Below are positions 33,468-41,771 of a DNA stretch of 43,139 bases, one piece after another. A program made the translations under genes and the position numbers. This DNA comes from Eubacterium sp. (GTDB taxonomy: Bacteria > Bacillota > Clostridia > Oscillospirales > Acutalibacteraceae). Under the pieces are notes generated by a model. That model did no database searches, was not told the origin of the DNA, and worked only from the letters and a program-made list of their open reading frames with translations. Location of the stretch: positions 1 through 43,139 of the forward strand of contig DVEP01000041.1 in the NCBI GenBank assembly GCA_015655975.1. Direction: 5' to 3'. Each line of letters starts with the position of its first letter. Position 1 is the stretch's first letter.

Positions 33468-35198
33468 TCACACTCTCCTTTCATAATTTTCCAATGATTG
33501 CTGTATATTCCAAAGTTTAAAATACTCGTTTTCATTTTCCAGCAGTTCCTGATGCGTACCTTTTTCGCAAACCGAACCGTTTTTTAAAACATAAATCTCA
33601 TCTGCATTTTTTATATTTGCAAGCCTGTGCGAAATTACTATGACGGTTTTTACTTTTGCCAACTCATATATACTGTTCATAATATCATTTTCGCTTTCAA
33701 CATCTATATTAGAAGTTGCTTCGTCAAATATATAAACATTGCTGTCGTGCAGCAATGCCCGTGCTATTGCAAGTCTTTGTCTTTGACCTCCCGATAAATT
33801 CGAGCCTTTTTCTTTCAGTTTTGTATCAAGACCGTTTTCGGTCTGCAAAAAGTCGTAGAGTTTCACTTGCTTTAATCTGTGCAGCATTTCTCTGTCTGTT
33901 GCATTCGGCTTAGCCATAAGCAAATTTTCTCTGACGGTACCTTTAAACAAGTAACTGTTATGACTTAAATATGTAATATTGTCCATAAGACTTTTTTCGG
34001 AAATTTTTGAAAACTCAACACCGCCTGCAAAAATATTACCTTCATAATTTTTGTTCTTTGCAGTCAAAATCGAAGCTATTGTTGACTTTCCGCAACCGCT
34101 CTCACCTACTATGGCAACAAAACTTCCGTGTTGAATTTTCATATCTATTTTATTTAAAACATTTCGTTTTTTATCATATGAAAAAGATACATCTTTAAAT
34201 TCAATACTTGAATTATTCGGAAATTCAATATCGCCGACAGAACTGTTTTCAGGCAAATCTATGAGTTTGAAAATTTTTTCGCTTGCCGCCATCCCGTTCA
34301 TTGCAATATGAAAAAAACTGCCGAGTTGTCGCATCGGTATAAAATATTCTGCCGAAAGCAAAACAATCATTAAACACTCTGCAATAGATATTTTTTGCCT
34401 GCTGAACTGAAGTACAGACAATATGATACCCATACCCGCTCCGCCGTAAGCAACCAAGTCCATAACGGTAATAGAGTTTAACTGCATTGTTAAAACTTTC
34501 ATTGTAATTTTTCTGAACTTTTCGGCTTCGTCGTTCATTTGACTGTTTTTGAATTCATCTGCCTGATAAATTTTTAAAGTTGTAAGCCCTTGAAGATTTT
34601 CCAAAAATGTGTCGCCGAGTTCTGTGTACTGTCCCCAATACTTTGAAAGCAATTTTTTTGCAAAAGTTTGAACAAGCGCAATAGATATCGGTATCAAAAA
34701 AACACATATAAACAAAACGAAAGCGCTGAAAAAATCTATAAAAGACAGAACCGCAAACAAGGTCAACGGCGCCAACATTGAATAAAAAAACTGTGGCAGG
34801 TATGCTCCGAAATATGTTTCTAACTGTTCAACACCTTCAACCGATATTTGAACTATCTCGGAAGTTTTAACATCTTGACTATATGAACTTCCTATCTTTA
34901 AAAGTTTTTTATATATCAGTTCGCGAAGAATTTTTTTCACGGATTTCGAAGATAAAAAACTCATTTTATTTGAATAAACAGAACACAAAAACCTGACAAA
35001 CACACAGCAAATAAAAATTACAAAAACAACTAAAAAATTTTTGTATTGTGTATTCTTAAAATAAAGGTCTTGTAAAAAATACGCTATACTGCCAATCATT
35101 ACTATATTTGCACAAAGCGAAATCCACTGAAAAATGACATTCATAGCTATATATTTTTTACTTTCAGGTACTGTTTTTATCAATCTTTTATTAATCAT
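33468..35198 (-). CDS. CydD-like ABC exporter half (TMD-NBD)
   Basis: A 576-residue half transporter with six TM helices and an NBD with Walker A GESGCGKST, signature LSGGQRQR, Walker B VYIFDEATSNID and switch SHRLAN. The TMD is of the CydD type, with LTLFAVLSFIDFFSAFVLFICVFLIPI and EYFIPMRQLGSFFHIAMNGMAASEKIF typical of that group. Both partners keep the catalytic Glu, so both ATP sites may be active. It is 18 bases downstream of the NEAT-like gene, in the same operon. Confidence 0.9.
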   Translation of the reverse strand: MINKRLIKTVPESKKYIAMNVIFQWISLCANIVMIGSIAYFLQDLYFKNTQYKNFLVVFVIFICCVFVRFLCSVYSNKMSFLSSKSVKKILRELIYKKLLKIGSSYSQDVKTSEIVQISVEGVEQLETYFGAYLPQFFYSMLAPLTLFAVLSFIDFFSAFVLFICVFLIPISIALVQTFAKKLLSKYWGQYTELGDTFLENLQGLTTLKIYQADEFKNSQMNDEAEKFRKITMKVLTMQLNSITVMDLVAYGGAGMGIILSVLQFSRQKISIAECLMIVLLSAEYFIPMRQLGSFFHIAMNGMAASEKIFKLIDLPENSSVGDIEFPNNSSIEFKDVSFSYDKKRNVLNKIDMKIQHGSFVAIVGESGCGKSTIASILTAKNKNYEGNIFAGGVEFSKISEKSLMDNITYLSHNSYLFKGTVRENLLMAKPNATDREMLHRLKQVKLYDFLQTENGLDTKLKEKGSNLSGGQRQRLAIARALLHDSNVYIFDEATSNIDVESENDIMNSIYELAKVKTVIVISHRLANIKNADEIYVLKNGSVCEKGTHQELLENENEYFKLWNIQQSLENYERRV

Positions 35199-35216
35199 AT
35201 TTTTCCGCCTTATAAA

Positions 35217-35963
35217 CTATTTTAATTTTTTTCTGACAACAATCACGCAAACGGCAACAACCGATATTCCGACAACAGTAAGAACAGTATATGCTATATA
35301 GTTTTTGTTTTCGTGAATATTATTGCTGTCATCAACCGTTTTAACACCGGGTGACTGTGTTGTTGAAACTGCCTTTGTCGTTTCTTCTGCTTTTTGCGTT
35401 GCTTTCGACAAATCGAGTTTAAGTTTTATATCTGTCTCATAGGGCTCGCCGTTTCCCATAAAAGCATTCATAAAATCAACAGTTACGGTAAGCGTTTGCT
35501 CGTTATTTTCATCTAAATTCAATTCAAATTGAAATTCTTTAGGGACCTCTTTATCTTCTAAAACTGACGGTTTTGACAACCCGTTTTTTGGATTTGAAAA
35601 CTTTTCTGTCTTTGTTGATAAAACTTTTGCATCTTTAATAGTAAGAAGGTTTGCTTCATAGTTGCTGCCGTTTCCCAAAATGCCCATATCAATGGAAATA
35701 TGATTATTTTGTATTGTAGCAATTTTTTTGCCGTTTTCATCTACATAAACCGTTACACTGTCTCCGAACACTTTTGAAAACGCCTCTTTTATCGGTTTCA
35801 ACGGAGCTTTTGTTGTAACAGACTCTATCGGAACGCTATAGTATTTTCCTTTTTCAAAATCTGAAGCAAATGCCGAAAAAGAATTCGCCGATAAGACTGC
35901 TAATACAAAAATAAATATTGAGATTTTTTTGACCAAATTAAAATTGATAGTTTTTCCGTTCAT
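35217..35963 (-). CDS. Secreted NEAT-like surface protein with C-terminal membrane anchor
   Basis: The 248-residue protein starts at ATG 35963, with GAGGTG 4 bases upstream; an in-frame start at 36026 is inside the regulatory region. A signal peptide ends near residue 33 (AFA). Residues about 35-190 are beta-rich: GKYYSVPIES opens like a NEAT haem-binding domain (Y-x-VP), followed by VTVYVDENGKKIATIQ and EFQFELNLDENNEQTLTVTVDF. I do not see the haem-ligand YxxxY motif clearly, so haem binding is uncertain. A Thr/Lys-rich linker leads to a C-terminal TM helix (about 222-243) and a positive tail. First gene of the operon with the ABC pair. Confidence 0.7.
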   Translation of the reverse strand: MNGKTINFNLVKKISIFIFVLAVLSANSFSAFASDFEKGKYYSVPIESVTTKAPLKPIKEAFSKVFGDSVTVYVDENGKKIATIQNNHISIDMGILGNGSNYEANLLTIKDAKVLSTKTEKFSNPKNGLSKPSVLEDKEVPKEFQFELNLDENNEQTLTVTVDFMNAFMGNGEPYETDIKLKLDLSKATQKAEETTKAVSTTQSPGVKTVDDSNNIHENKNYIAYTVLTVVGISVVAVCVIVVRKKLK

Positions 35964-35987
35964 ATTGCACCTCGATAAAATGATTTC

Positions 35988-36003
35988 GTTAGCTCTGACT
36001 AAC
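35988..36003 (-). promoter_or_regulatory. Operator-like repeat copy 3 (leader) of the NEAT-like operon
   Basis: GTTAG-TCAGAG-CTAAC on the minus strand, a perfect inverted repeat with a 6-base spacer. It lies 25 bases before the ATG at 35963, in the predicted leader. Same GTTAG-N6-CTAAY pattern as copies 1 and 2. Confidence 0.75.
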
Positions 36004-36055
36004 TCTTTGCTAAAAATTAAAACCAACTAATTGTTTCTTTACAAAAAACAACTTA

Positions 36056-36071
36056 ATTAGTTATTGCTAAC
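36056..36071 (-). promoter_or_regulatory. Operator-like repeat copy 2, over the -10/start region
   Basis: GTTAG-CAATAA-CTAAT on the minus strand. It also lies in the longer perfect repeat ATTAGTTA-TTGC-TAACTAAT (plus strand, 36056-36075), which overlaps the -10 box (36074-36079). A repressor here would block initiation. Confidence 0.8.
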
Positions 36072-36073
36072 TA

Positions 36074-36102
36074 ATATTAGCATACACTAACTTGTTTGTC
36101 AA
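36074..36102 (-). promoter_or_regulatory. Promoter of the NEAT-like/ABC/ygbA/ybaN operon
   Basis: Minus strand consensus TTGACA (36102-36097), 17-base spacer, TAATAT (36079-36074). Confidence 0.8.
36076..36091 (-). promoter_or_regulatory. Operator-like repeat copy 1, between -35 and -10
   Basis: GTTAG-TGTATG-CTAAT on the minus strand, filling the promoter spacer. Its position is exactly 20 bases (two helical turns) from copy 2, so two dimers would bind on the same face of the DNA. TTAG..CTAA half-sites are typical of MarR-type repressors; no regulator gene is in the window. Confidence 0.8.
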
Positions 36103-36136
36103 TAAAAAATTTATTCAAAAATTAATGCAAAAAGAA

Positions 36137-36160
36137 GCACCTCAACTAAAGTTGAGGCGC
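36137..36160 (-). terminator. Terminator of feoAB
   Basis: Minus strand GCGCCTCAACT / AGTTGAGGTGC followed by TTCTTTTT. It separates feoB from the next operon. Confidence 0.85.
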
Positions 36161-36204
36161 GACAAAGCAATTTCTTAAATACATCTATTATTCCAAGCAC
36201 AATC

Positions 36205-38253
36205 TTACCAAGGTAAAACCAAATTTAAAACTGCGCAAGTAACGATGCCGAGTGCAAGAGGTAAAAGGAAAGAAACAGCGCTCCATTTCACACTCTTTGT
36301 CTCCTTGTATATTGTGAGCATAGTTGTAGAACAAGGAAAATGAAACATTGAAAAAGCGCAGGCGCAAATCGCAGTTGTAACAGTCCAGCCGTTGTCAACC
36401 AAAATCATTCTGATACTTTCGGCAGACGAATAGTCAACAAGTCCGTTTGAACAGAGATATGTCATAAGCGCTATGGGCAAAACAATTTCATTTGCAGGAA
36501 ATCCAAGTAAAAACGCAACCATCATTGTACCGTCCATACCGAGAAATTCACCGAGCGGATTTAAAAAATCAGCCAAATGATTTAACAAACTCATACCGTT
36601 TGCCTGAATATTTGCAAGTACCCAAATTATCAACCCGGCAGGCGCAGCAACACAAACAGCCCTTGCAAGAACAAAAAGAACTTTTTCTTTTAATGCGTCC
36701 CATACAACAGTGAAAAATTTTGGTTTTCTGAAAGACGGAAGTTCAAGAACAAAAGATGATTTTTCGCCTTTTAATACTGTCTTTGAAAGTACAAATGACG
36801 AAAACATAGTGTAGATTACGCTTACACAAATGAAAAGTAATAGTACAAGCGCACCGAAAAACGAGTCTTTCACGAAAAACATCGAAATTATTATAATCAA
36901 AAACGGGAAGCGTCCGTTACACGGAGTGAGGGAATTAGTAATGATTGCTATAAGCCTTTCTCTCGGCGAATCAATAATTCTTGCGCCCGTTACCCCGACA
37001 GCATTACATCCAAAACCCATACAGGTAGTGAGCGCCTGTTTTCCGCAAGCATTACATTTTGAAAAATACGGGTCTAAATTGAACGCTATTCGAGGCAAAA
37101 TCCCTATATCCTCTGCAAGTGCAAAAAGCGGAAAAAATATAGCCATCGGAGGAAGCATAACGGCGATAACCCATCCTAAAACTCTGTATATACCCGAGCA
37201 TAGAACGCTCACAACAACAGTCGGCGTACCTATGGAATTCAGAAACTCCGTAATTTTCATTTCACCTAAATCTACAAGTTGTTTAAGCATTTCCGAAGGA
37301 TAGTTTGAGCCGACTATTGTAAGCCATAGAATAAACGCAAAAACAACAAGCATTGATAATGTAGATGTATATTTACCGAGCAACAATTTATCTGCCCAAG
37401 ATTTTTTATTATTAACCGAAAAATCTTTTTTTACACAAAACTCAAAAATGCTTTTTGCTTTTTTTATTATTTCATTTCCCATTATTTCTCCGATATTATC
37501 GGCAAAGTCAAATCTTTCTAATATTTCATTTGCCTTAATAAGCGCTGATGAGAACTTATAATTTTCCTTTAAATTAATCTTTGTCTGCACTTCAAACTCA
37601 TCTAAAAACTCTTTGTCTTGCAAAATTCTTTCTGCTAAAAAACGGCAATTAAAATCTTTACCGTCTAAAATTATTTTCAGTTCTCTTTCAAGCTTTCTGA
37701 TTGCCATTTCAACAGGCGAAGAATAAAGAACTTTCAAAGACTTGTTTTCGTTTCTGTTAACGACTGAGTTGTGAATTTTCTCTAACAGTTCATTTATTCC
37801 TTTTCCTGACTTTGCAGTTGCCGAAACAACAGGTACCCCAAGCATTTCCGACAATTTTTCAGCGTTCACGACTATTCCCGATTTTTTTGCGGCATCGCAT
37901 AAATTCAGCACAACAATCAATCGGTCGGTCATTTGAGAAACCTGCAAAACAAGGTTCAAATTTCTCTCAAGACTCGTTGAATCAACAACGCAAACAACCG
38001 CGTCAGGTTTTTCAAAACAAATATGATTTCTTGCTATTCTCTCATCTTCAGACCGTGAGAGCAACGAATATGTACCCGGTAGGTCTGTAATTTCATAGTT
38101 GTTAAACTTATAGTAAAATTTTCCTTTTATAGCATCTACCGTTTTACCCGTCCAATTTCCCGTATGTGTATGCATACCTGTAAGTTCGTTGAACACCGTA
38201 CTTTTTCCGACATTCGGATTTCCTACAAGTGCAACTGTTTTTACATTGCTCAT
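36205..38253 (-). CDS. feoB: Ferrous iron transporter FeoB
   Basis: The 682-residue protein combines an N-terminal G domain, with G1 GNPNVGKSTVFN (about 11-22), G3 DLPGTYSL, G4 NLCD and SATAKSGKG, a GDI-like helical region, and the C-terminal membrane channel (about 290-680). PRIAFNLDPYFSKCNACGKQALTTCMGFGCNAVGVTGARII contains the Cys-rich channel segment, and there are two Gate motifs. It imports Fe2+, the form of iron available to anaerobes. Its ATG overlaps the feoA stop (ATGA). Confidence 0.97.
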   Translation of the reverse strand: MSNVKTVALVGNPNVGKSTVFNELTGMHTHTGNWTGKTVDAIKGKFYYKFNNYEITDLPGTYSLLSRSEDERIARNHICFEKPDAVVCVVDSTSLERNLNLVLQVSQMTDRLIVVLNLCDAAKKSGIVVNAEKLSEMLGVPVVSATAKSGKGINELLEKIHNSVVNRNENKSLKVLYSSPVEMAIRKLERELKIILDGKDFNCRFLAERILQDKEFLDEFEVQTKINLKENYKFSSALIKANEILERFDFADNIGEIMGNEIIKKAKSIFEFCVKKDFSVNNKKSWADKLLLGKYTSTLSMLVVFAFILWLTIVGSNYPSEMLKQLVDLGEMKITEFLNSIGTPTVVVSVLCSGIYRVLGWVIAVMLPPMAIFFPLFALAEDIGILPRIAFNLDPYFSKCNACGKQALTTCMGFGCNAVGVTGARIIDSPRERLIAIITNSLTPCNGRFPFLIIIISMFFVKDSFFGALVLLLFICVSVIYTMFSSFVLSKTVLKGEKSSFVLELPSFRKPKFFTVVWDALKEKVLFVLARAVCVAAPAGLIIWVLANIQANGMSLLNHLADFLNPLGEFLGMDGTMMVAFLLGFPANEIVLPIALMTYLCSNGLVDYSSAESIRMILVDNGWTVTTAICACAFSMFHFPCSTTMLTIYKETKSVKWSAVSFLLPLALGIVTCAVLNLVLPW

Positions 38254-38471
38254 ATTTCCACCTCAATATTGTCGCTGTCGCTTTTTCTGAGAGCAATTAC
38301 AGTATCTTTGACACGATAAGCGCCGATTGAACCAAACGCGCCTTTAAAAACACAATTAACAGGCTCATTTTCGCAAAATCCCAAGTCATTGAGCCTTCTT
38401 TTTCCGGCGCTGCACTCTTTAACCTCTGTAATTTTTGCAAACTCGTTTTCTCTGAGTTCAGAAAGTTTCAT
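38250..38471 (-). CDS. feoA: Ferrous iron transport protein FeoA
   Basis: Small SH3-like partner of FeoB. The core reads KLSELRENEFAKITEVKECSAGKRRLNDLGF...VNCVFKGAFGSIGAYRVKDTVIALRKSDSDNIEVEI: the GxxGA turn and the IALR strand are characteristic. I start it at 38471 (73 aa), because AGGAG lies 8 bases upstream; an in-frame ATG at 38489 gives six extra residues before that RBS. It directly precedes and overlaps feoB. Confidence 0.95.
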   Translation of the reverse strand: MKLSELRENEFAKITEVKECSAGKRRLNDLGFCENEPVNCVFKGAFGSIGAYRVKDTVIALRKSDSDNIEVEI

Positions 38472-38543
38472 ACTGCAGTCTCCTTTCACATTGCTACATA
38501 CTATGAAACAATTTAGCCCTTTGTGATTTACAAAATAAAATAA

Positions 38544-38579
38544 AAAAGCGTTTTAACGAAAATACGAAAAAACGCTTTT
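38544..38579 (-). terminator. Terminator of the DAHP synthase gene
   Basis: Arms AAAAGCGTTTT and AAAACGCTTTT, with a 14-base loop containing a small inner CG..CG pairing, followed on the minus strand by a T-rich run. It lies 40 bases past the stop of the upstream gene. Confidence 0.8.
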
Positions 38580-38619
38580 GAAACACAGATATTTAATTTT
38601 AGATAAGAGGAGTTTAACC

Positions 38620-39660
38620 TTAAAGTTGGTCGGCAATAGAGTAAATCAACTCTTTTGATTTTTCCCAGCCTAAGCATGGGTCTGTGATTGACTTGCCGTA
38701 TATACCTTCCTCATTTTTCTGAGCGCCGTCCTCAATATAACTTTCAATCATAAAACCTTTGACAAAACTCTTTATTTCGGACGAATGGCGCATTGAGTGC
38801 AAAACTTCGTTACAAATTCTGATTTGTTCAAGATATTGCTTGTTGCTGTTAGAATGGTTTGCATCTACAATCACAGCCATATTCTTCAGATTTTTCTCGC
38901 TGTACATTTGGTAAAGTCTGATTAAATCCTCATAATGATAGTTTGGCTTTGCCATAGAGTATTTATTAACACTGCCTCTTAAAATTGCGTGAGCAAGCGG
39001 GTTGCCTTTTGACTCAACTTCCCATCCTCTGTAAATGAAAGTGTGAGAACTTTGTGCGGCAATGATTGAGTTGAGCATAATAGAAAAATCTCCGCTTGTA
39101 GGGTTTTTCATACCTACAGGAACATCTATACCGCTTGAAGTAAGACGGTGCCCCTGATTTTCCACGCTTCTCGCCCCAACCGCTACATATGACAAAAGGT
39201 CTGACAGATAGCGATAGTTGTCAGAGTACAACATTTCATCCGCACAGGTAATGCCGATTTCATCAATAGCCTTTACATGAAGTGAACGAATTGCCATAAT
39301 TCCTTCTAACATATCGGGCTTTTTACTCGGGTCGGGTTGGTGCAGCATACCTTTATATCCCTCGCCGGTTGTTCTCGGCTTATTTGTATAAATTCTGGGA
39401 ATTATGATGATTTTATCTTTTACTTCTTCCTGAACTTTTGCAAGTCTCGAAACATAGTCAAGTACAGGTTCTTCCCTGTCTGCGCTGCAAGGTCCGATGA
39501 TGAGCAAAAATCTGTCGCTCTCGCCCGTAAAAACAGACGCAATTTCTTCGTCCCTTTTTTTCTTCAACTCTGCGCCTTTTTCAGTCAAGGGCATTTGTTG
39601 TTTAATTTCTTTAGGTACAGGCAGTTTTCTTATGAAAGTCATATTTTCATCTATTCCCAT
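38620..39660 (-). CDS. aroF: 3-deoxy-7-phosphoheptulonate (DAHP) synthase, class I
   Basis: Joins phosphoenolpyruvate and erythrose-4-phosphate as the first step of the shikimate pathway. Class I AroF/G/H-type of 346 residues: LLIIGPCSADREEPVL, RIYTNKPRTTGEGYKGML, GARSVENQGHRL, DANHSNSNKQ and KGFMIESYIEDG cover the PEP, E4P and metal sites. AroG-like N-terminal extension is present, suggesting feedback control by an aromatic amino acid. It is a single gene with its own promoter and terminator, flanked by an aldolase and by feoA. Confidence 0.95.
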   Translation of the reverse strand: MGIDENMTFIRKLPVPKEIKQQMPLTEKGAELKKKRDEEIASVFTGESDRFLLIIGPCSADREEPVLDYVSRLAKVQEEVKDKIIIIPRIYTNKPRTTGEGYKGMLHQPDPSKKPDMLEGIMAIRSLHVKAIDEIGITCADEMLYSDNYRYLSDLLSYVAVGARSVENQGHRLTSSGIDVPVGMKNPTSGDFSIMLNSIIAAQSSHTFIYRGWEVESKGNPLAHAILRGSVNKYSMAKPNYHYEDLIRLYQMYSEKNLKNMAVIVDANHSNSNKQYLEQIRICNEVLHSMRHSSEIKSFVKGFMIESYIEDGAQKNEEGIYGKSITDPCLGWEKSKELIYSIADQL

Positions 39661-39696
39661 ATTTTCACTTCCGATTCTATTTCTTATTTAACAATA

Positions 39697-39725
39697 ATTA
39701 TATACATTTTTAAGTTTTAAGTCAA
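39697..39725 (-). promoter_or_regulatory. Promoter of the DAHP synthase gene
   Basis: Minus strand TTGACT (39725-39720), 17-base spacer, TATAAT (39702-39697). The leader is short (about 30 bases), leaving no room for a T-box or a trp-type attenuator. Confidence 0.8.
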
Positions 39726-39759
39726 CAAATTAACTTTGCGTGATTACAGATATATAAAA

Positions 39760-40743
39760 TTAAAAACTGTCAAGCAAAGATTTATAGAACTCGCTGTAAT
39801 CTGTTCTTTCCTCTGAAGTAAACGCCATAGCCGCTCTCGGATGCCTGTTCAACTGACCTGTAAGCATATACTGAACATCGAAGCCCCATTTAACTCCGCT
39901 TTCAAGAAGAGGATTTATATAGTTTTCGAGGAAAACAAGCAAGTCGTAAAGATTGTATTTTGGGTTTTTTAAAAATCCGAGCAAAAGTTCCATAGCGCAG
40001 TTTCCTGCCCCCCTGCCCATTCCGGCGGCAGTAGCGTCAAGGTAACTGACTCCGTAAGACAACGCCTCAATAGTATTTGCAAATGCAAGATTTTGATTGT
40101 TGTGAGCGTGAAAGCCTATTTTTTTATTGTATTTTTCGCCGTATTCAAGGTATTTTACAGACAAATCTGCCGTAGTTTCCGGGTACAAAGAGCCGTAACT
40201 GTCCACAAGGTAAATAACATCTACATTGCTTGCACAAAGCATTTCAAGTGCAGATTCAATTTGAGATTCATTTGCCTGACTTACTGCCATGATATTGCAA
40301 GTCGTTTCGTAGCCGAGCGAATGGAGATACTCTATCATCTCAACAGCCGACGGTATTTGATGAATATAGCAAGCCACGCGTACCATATCTATTACACTTT
40401 CGTTTTTAGGCAAAAATGCCTCTTTATAGTCGCATCTGCCGACATCTGCCATGACAGCAATTTTCATATCGCTGATATTTTCGCCGACTATATTTCTTAT
40501 AGCGTCTTCATCACAAAACTTCCATTTTCCAAAGTCGCTTTCATTGAAAAGTCTTTTTGAAGCCTTATAACCGAACTCCATATAATCTACGCCGCACCTG
40601 ATATTCGTTTTATAAAGTTCTTTCACAAATTCATCTGTAAAATTAAAGTTGTTGCAAAGTCCGCCGTCTCTTATTGTAGCGTCAAGAACTTTAACATCGT
40701 TTCTAACGGTCATCAAATTTCCTTTTCTTGTTCTTTGAGACAT
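39760..40743 (-). CDS. HMGL-like DRE-TIM aldolase family protein
   Basis: The 327-residue TIM barrel of the DRE-TIM metallolyase superfamily (HMG-CoA lyase, 4-hydroxy-2-oxovalerate aldolase, isopropylmalate synthase). The metal-binding DATIRDGG (about 20-27) and HAHNNQNLAFANTIEAL (about 199-215) are seen, with a GMGRGAGN loop for the second half. C-terminal regulatory domains of LeuA-type enzymes are absent. It may be a 4-hydroxy-2-oxovalerate-like or sugar-acid aldolase; no pathway partner is adjacent. An alternative start ten codons downstream (40713) also has a usable RBS. Confidence 0.82.
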   Translation of the reverse strand: MSQRTRKGNLMTVRNDVKVLDATIRDGGLCNNFNFTDEFVKELYKTNIRCGVDYMEFGYKASKRLFNESDFGKWKFCDEDAIRNIVGENISDMKIAVMADVGRCDYKEAFLPKNESVIDMVRVACYIHQIPSAVEMIEYLHSLGYETTCNIMAVSQANESQIESALEMLCASNVDVIYLVDSYGSLYPETTADLSVKYLEYGEKYNKKIGFHAHNNQNLAFANTIEALSYGVSYLDATAAGMGRGAGNCAMELLLGFLKNPKYNLYDLLVFLENYINPLLESGVKWGFDVQYMLTGQLNRHPRAAMAFTSEERTDYSEFYKSLLDSF

Positions 40744-40795
40744 ATTATCACCTATCTTTCTTGCTTTAGCACTTTAAAGCCTATTAGTAAAGAGA

Positions 40796-40824
40796 ATTAT
40801 AACAGATGTTATTTATTTTGTCAA
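40796..40824 (-). promoter_or_regulatory. Promoter of the aldolase gene
   Basis: Minus strand TTGACA (40824-40819), 17-base spacer, TATAAT (40801-40796). The leader contains a small inverted repeat, GCTTTA...TAAAGC. Confidence 0.85.
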
Positions 40825-40937
40825 CCAAACAAAAGTTTTTTATCTGTTTTCTCCCAATTCTTTGTAAAATTTTTAAAATCAAAGAGACTTTTTATATAAT
40901 AACACAAAAAGTAAATATTAACAATTACTTATTTTTA

Positions 40938-40966
40938 TTTACTCAAAATATTTTTTATGATAAAAT
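40938..40966 (+). promoter_or_regulatory. Promoter of the tandem GH25 genes
   Basis: TTTACT (40938-40943), 17-base spacer, TAAAAT (40961-40966) preceded by TGA (extended -10). The RBS AAAGGATG lies about 10 bases before ATG 40994. Confidence 0.75.
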
Positions 40967-40993
40967 ACATTTATAAAAGGATGTTATGATAAT

Positions 40994-41740
40994 ATGAAAT
41001 TGAGTAAGAAATTTTTTCACATATTTGCAACAGCAACAACGATAATTTTTTTAATTTTTACACTTTCTTCCTGCAAAACGGAAACAAAACCCGTATTTTT
41101 TGAAAACAACAAAGCGCTCGGCATTGATGTTTCTTCTCACAACGGAGAAATCGACTGGGGAAAAGTCAGCAAGACAGATGTACAGTACGCTTTCATAAGG
41201 GTCGGGTACAGAGGCTACGGCGACGAGGGTAAAATTTCAAAAGATGAACTTGCCGAAGAAAACATTAAAAATGCGCTCAAAAACAAACTTCCGATAGGAG
41301 TGTATTTCTATTCTCAGGCAATTACAGAGAAAGAGGCTGAAGAAGAAGCAAAGTTTTTGCTGAAAATTATAAAACACCACAAAATCGAACTTCCTGTTGT
41401 GATGGATGTTGAATTTGCGCACGACAAAAACGGAGAAAAAACAGGCAGACTGTACAATGCAAAACTCACTGCCGAGGAACAAACAAACATTTGCAATGCT
41501 TTTACAAAAATTGTAAAAGAACACGGATACACTCCTATGGTATATTCCAACTCTTTTATTTTCAATAACAATATTAACACAAAAGATTTAAAAAACGACA
41601 CATTAATCTGGCTTGCCGACTATAATAAAGTTGTAACTTATGTGGGCAAATATGACTTCAGACAATTCACAAAGAAAGGAGAAATTGACGGAATAAGCAG
41701 TAAAAATGTTGACTTAAACTACTATTACAACACAAAGTAA
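40994..41740 (+). CDS. GH25 muramidase, lipoprotein
   Basis: The 248-residue lysozyme-type N-acetylmuramidase carries a lipoprotein signal ending in LSSC27. The GH25 domain spans about 40-245: LGIDVSSHNGEIDWGKV (strand 1 with the conserved Asp), FIRVGYRGYGDEG, and PVVMDVEFAHDK with the catalytic DxE pair, then AFTKIVKEHGYTPMVYSNS. It would act on peptidoglycan at the cell surface. It is followed 31 bases later by a second GH25 with its own RBS, so the two are probably cotranscribed from the promoter at 40938. Confidence 0.93.
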   Translation: MKLSKKFFHIFATATTIIFLIFTLSSCKTETKPVFFENNKALGIDVSSHNGEIDWGKVSKTDVQYAFIRVGYRGYGDEGKISKDELAEENIKNALKNKLPIGVYFYSQAITEKEAEEEAKFLLKIIKHHKIELPVVMDVEFAHDKNGEKTGRLYNAKLTAEEQTNICNAFTKIVKEHGYTPMVYSNSFIFNNNINTKDLKNDTLIWLADYNKVVTYVGKYDFRQFTKKGEIDGISSKNVDLNYYYNTK

Positions 41741-41771
41741 TACAAAACAAAAAAATAAAGGAGAGTTAAAT

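Noticed and set aside
35964..36026. Longer N-terminus for the NEAT-like protein (start at 36026)
   Set aside because: No RBS; the extension is not signal-like and would cover operator copy 3. The ATG at 35963 has GAGGTG.
38472..38543. Possible Fur or GTTAG-N6-CTAAY site and promoter upstream of feoA
   Set aside because: No inverted repeat of either type and no good -35/-10 pair at proper spacing were found in this stretch.
39661..39695. T-box or attenuator before DAHP synthase
   Set aside because: The leader is only about 30 bases, too short for either.
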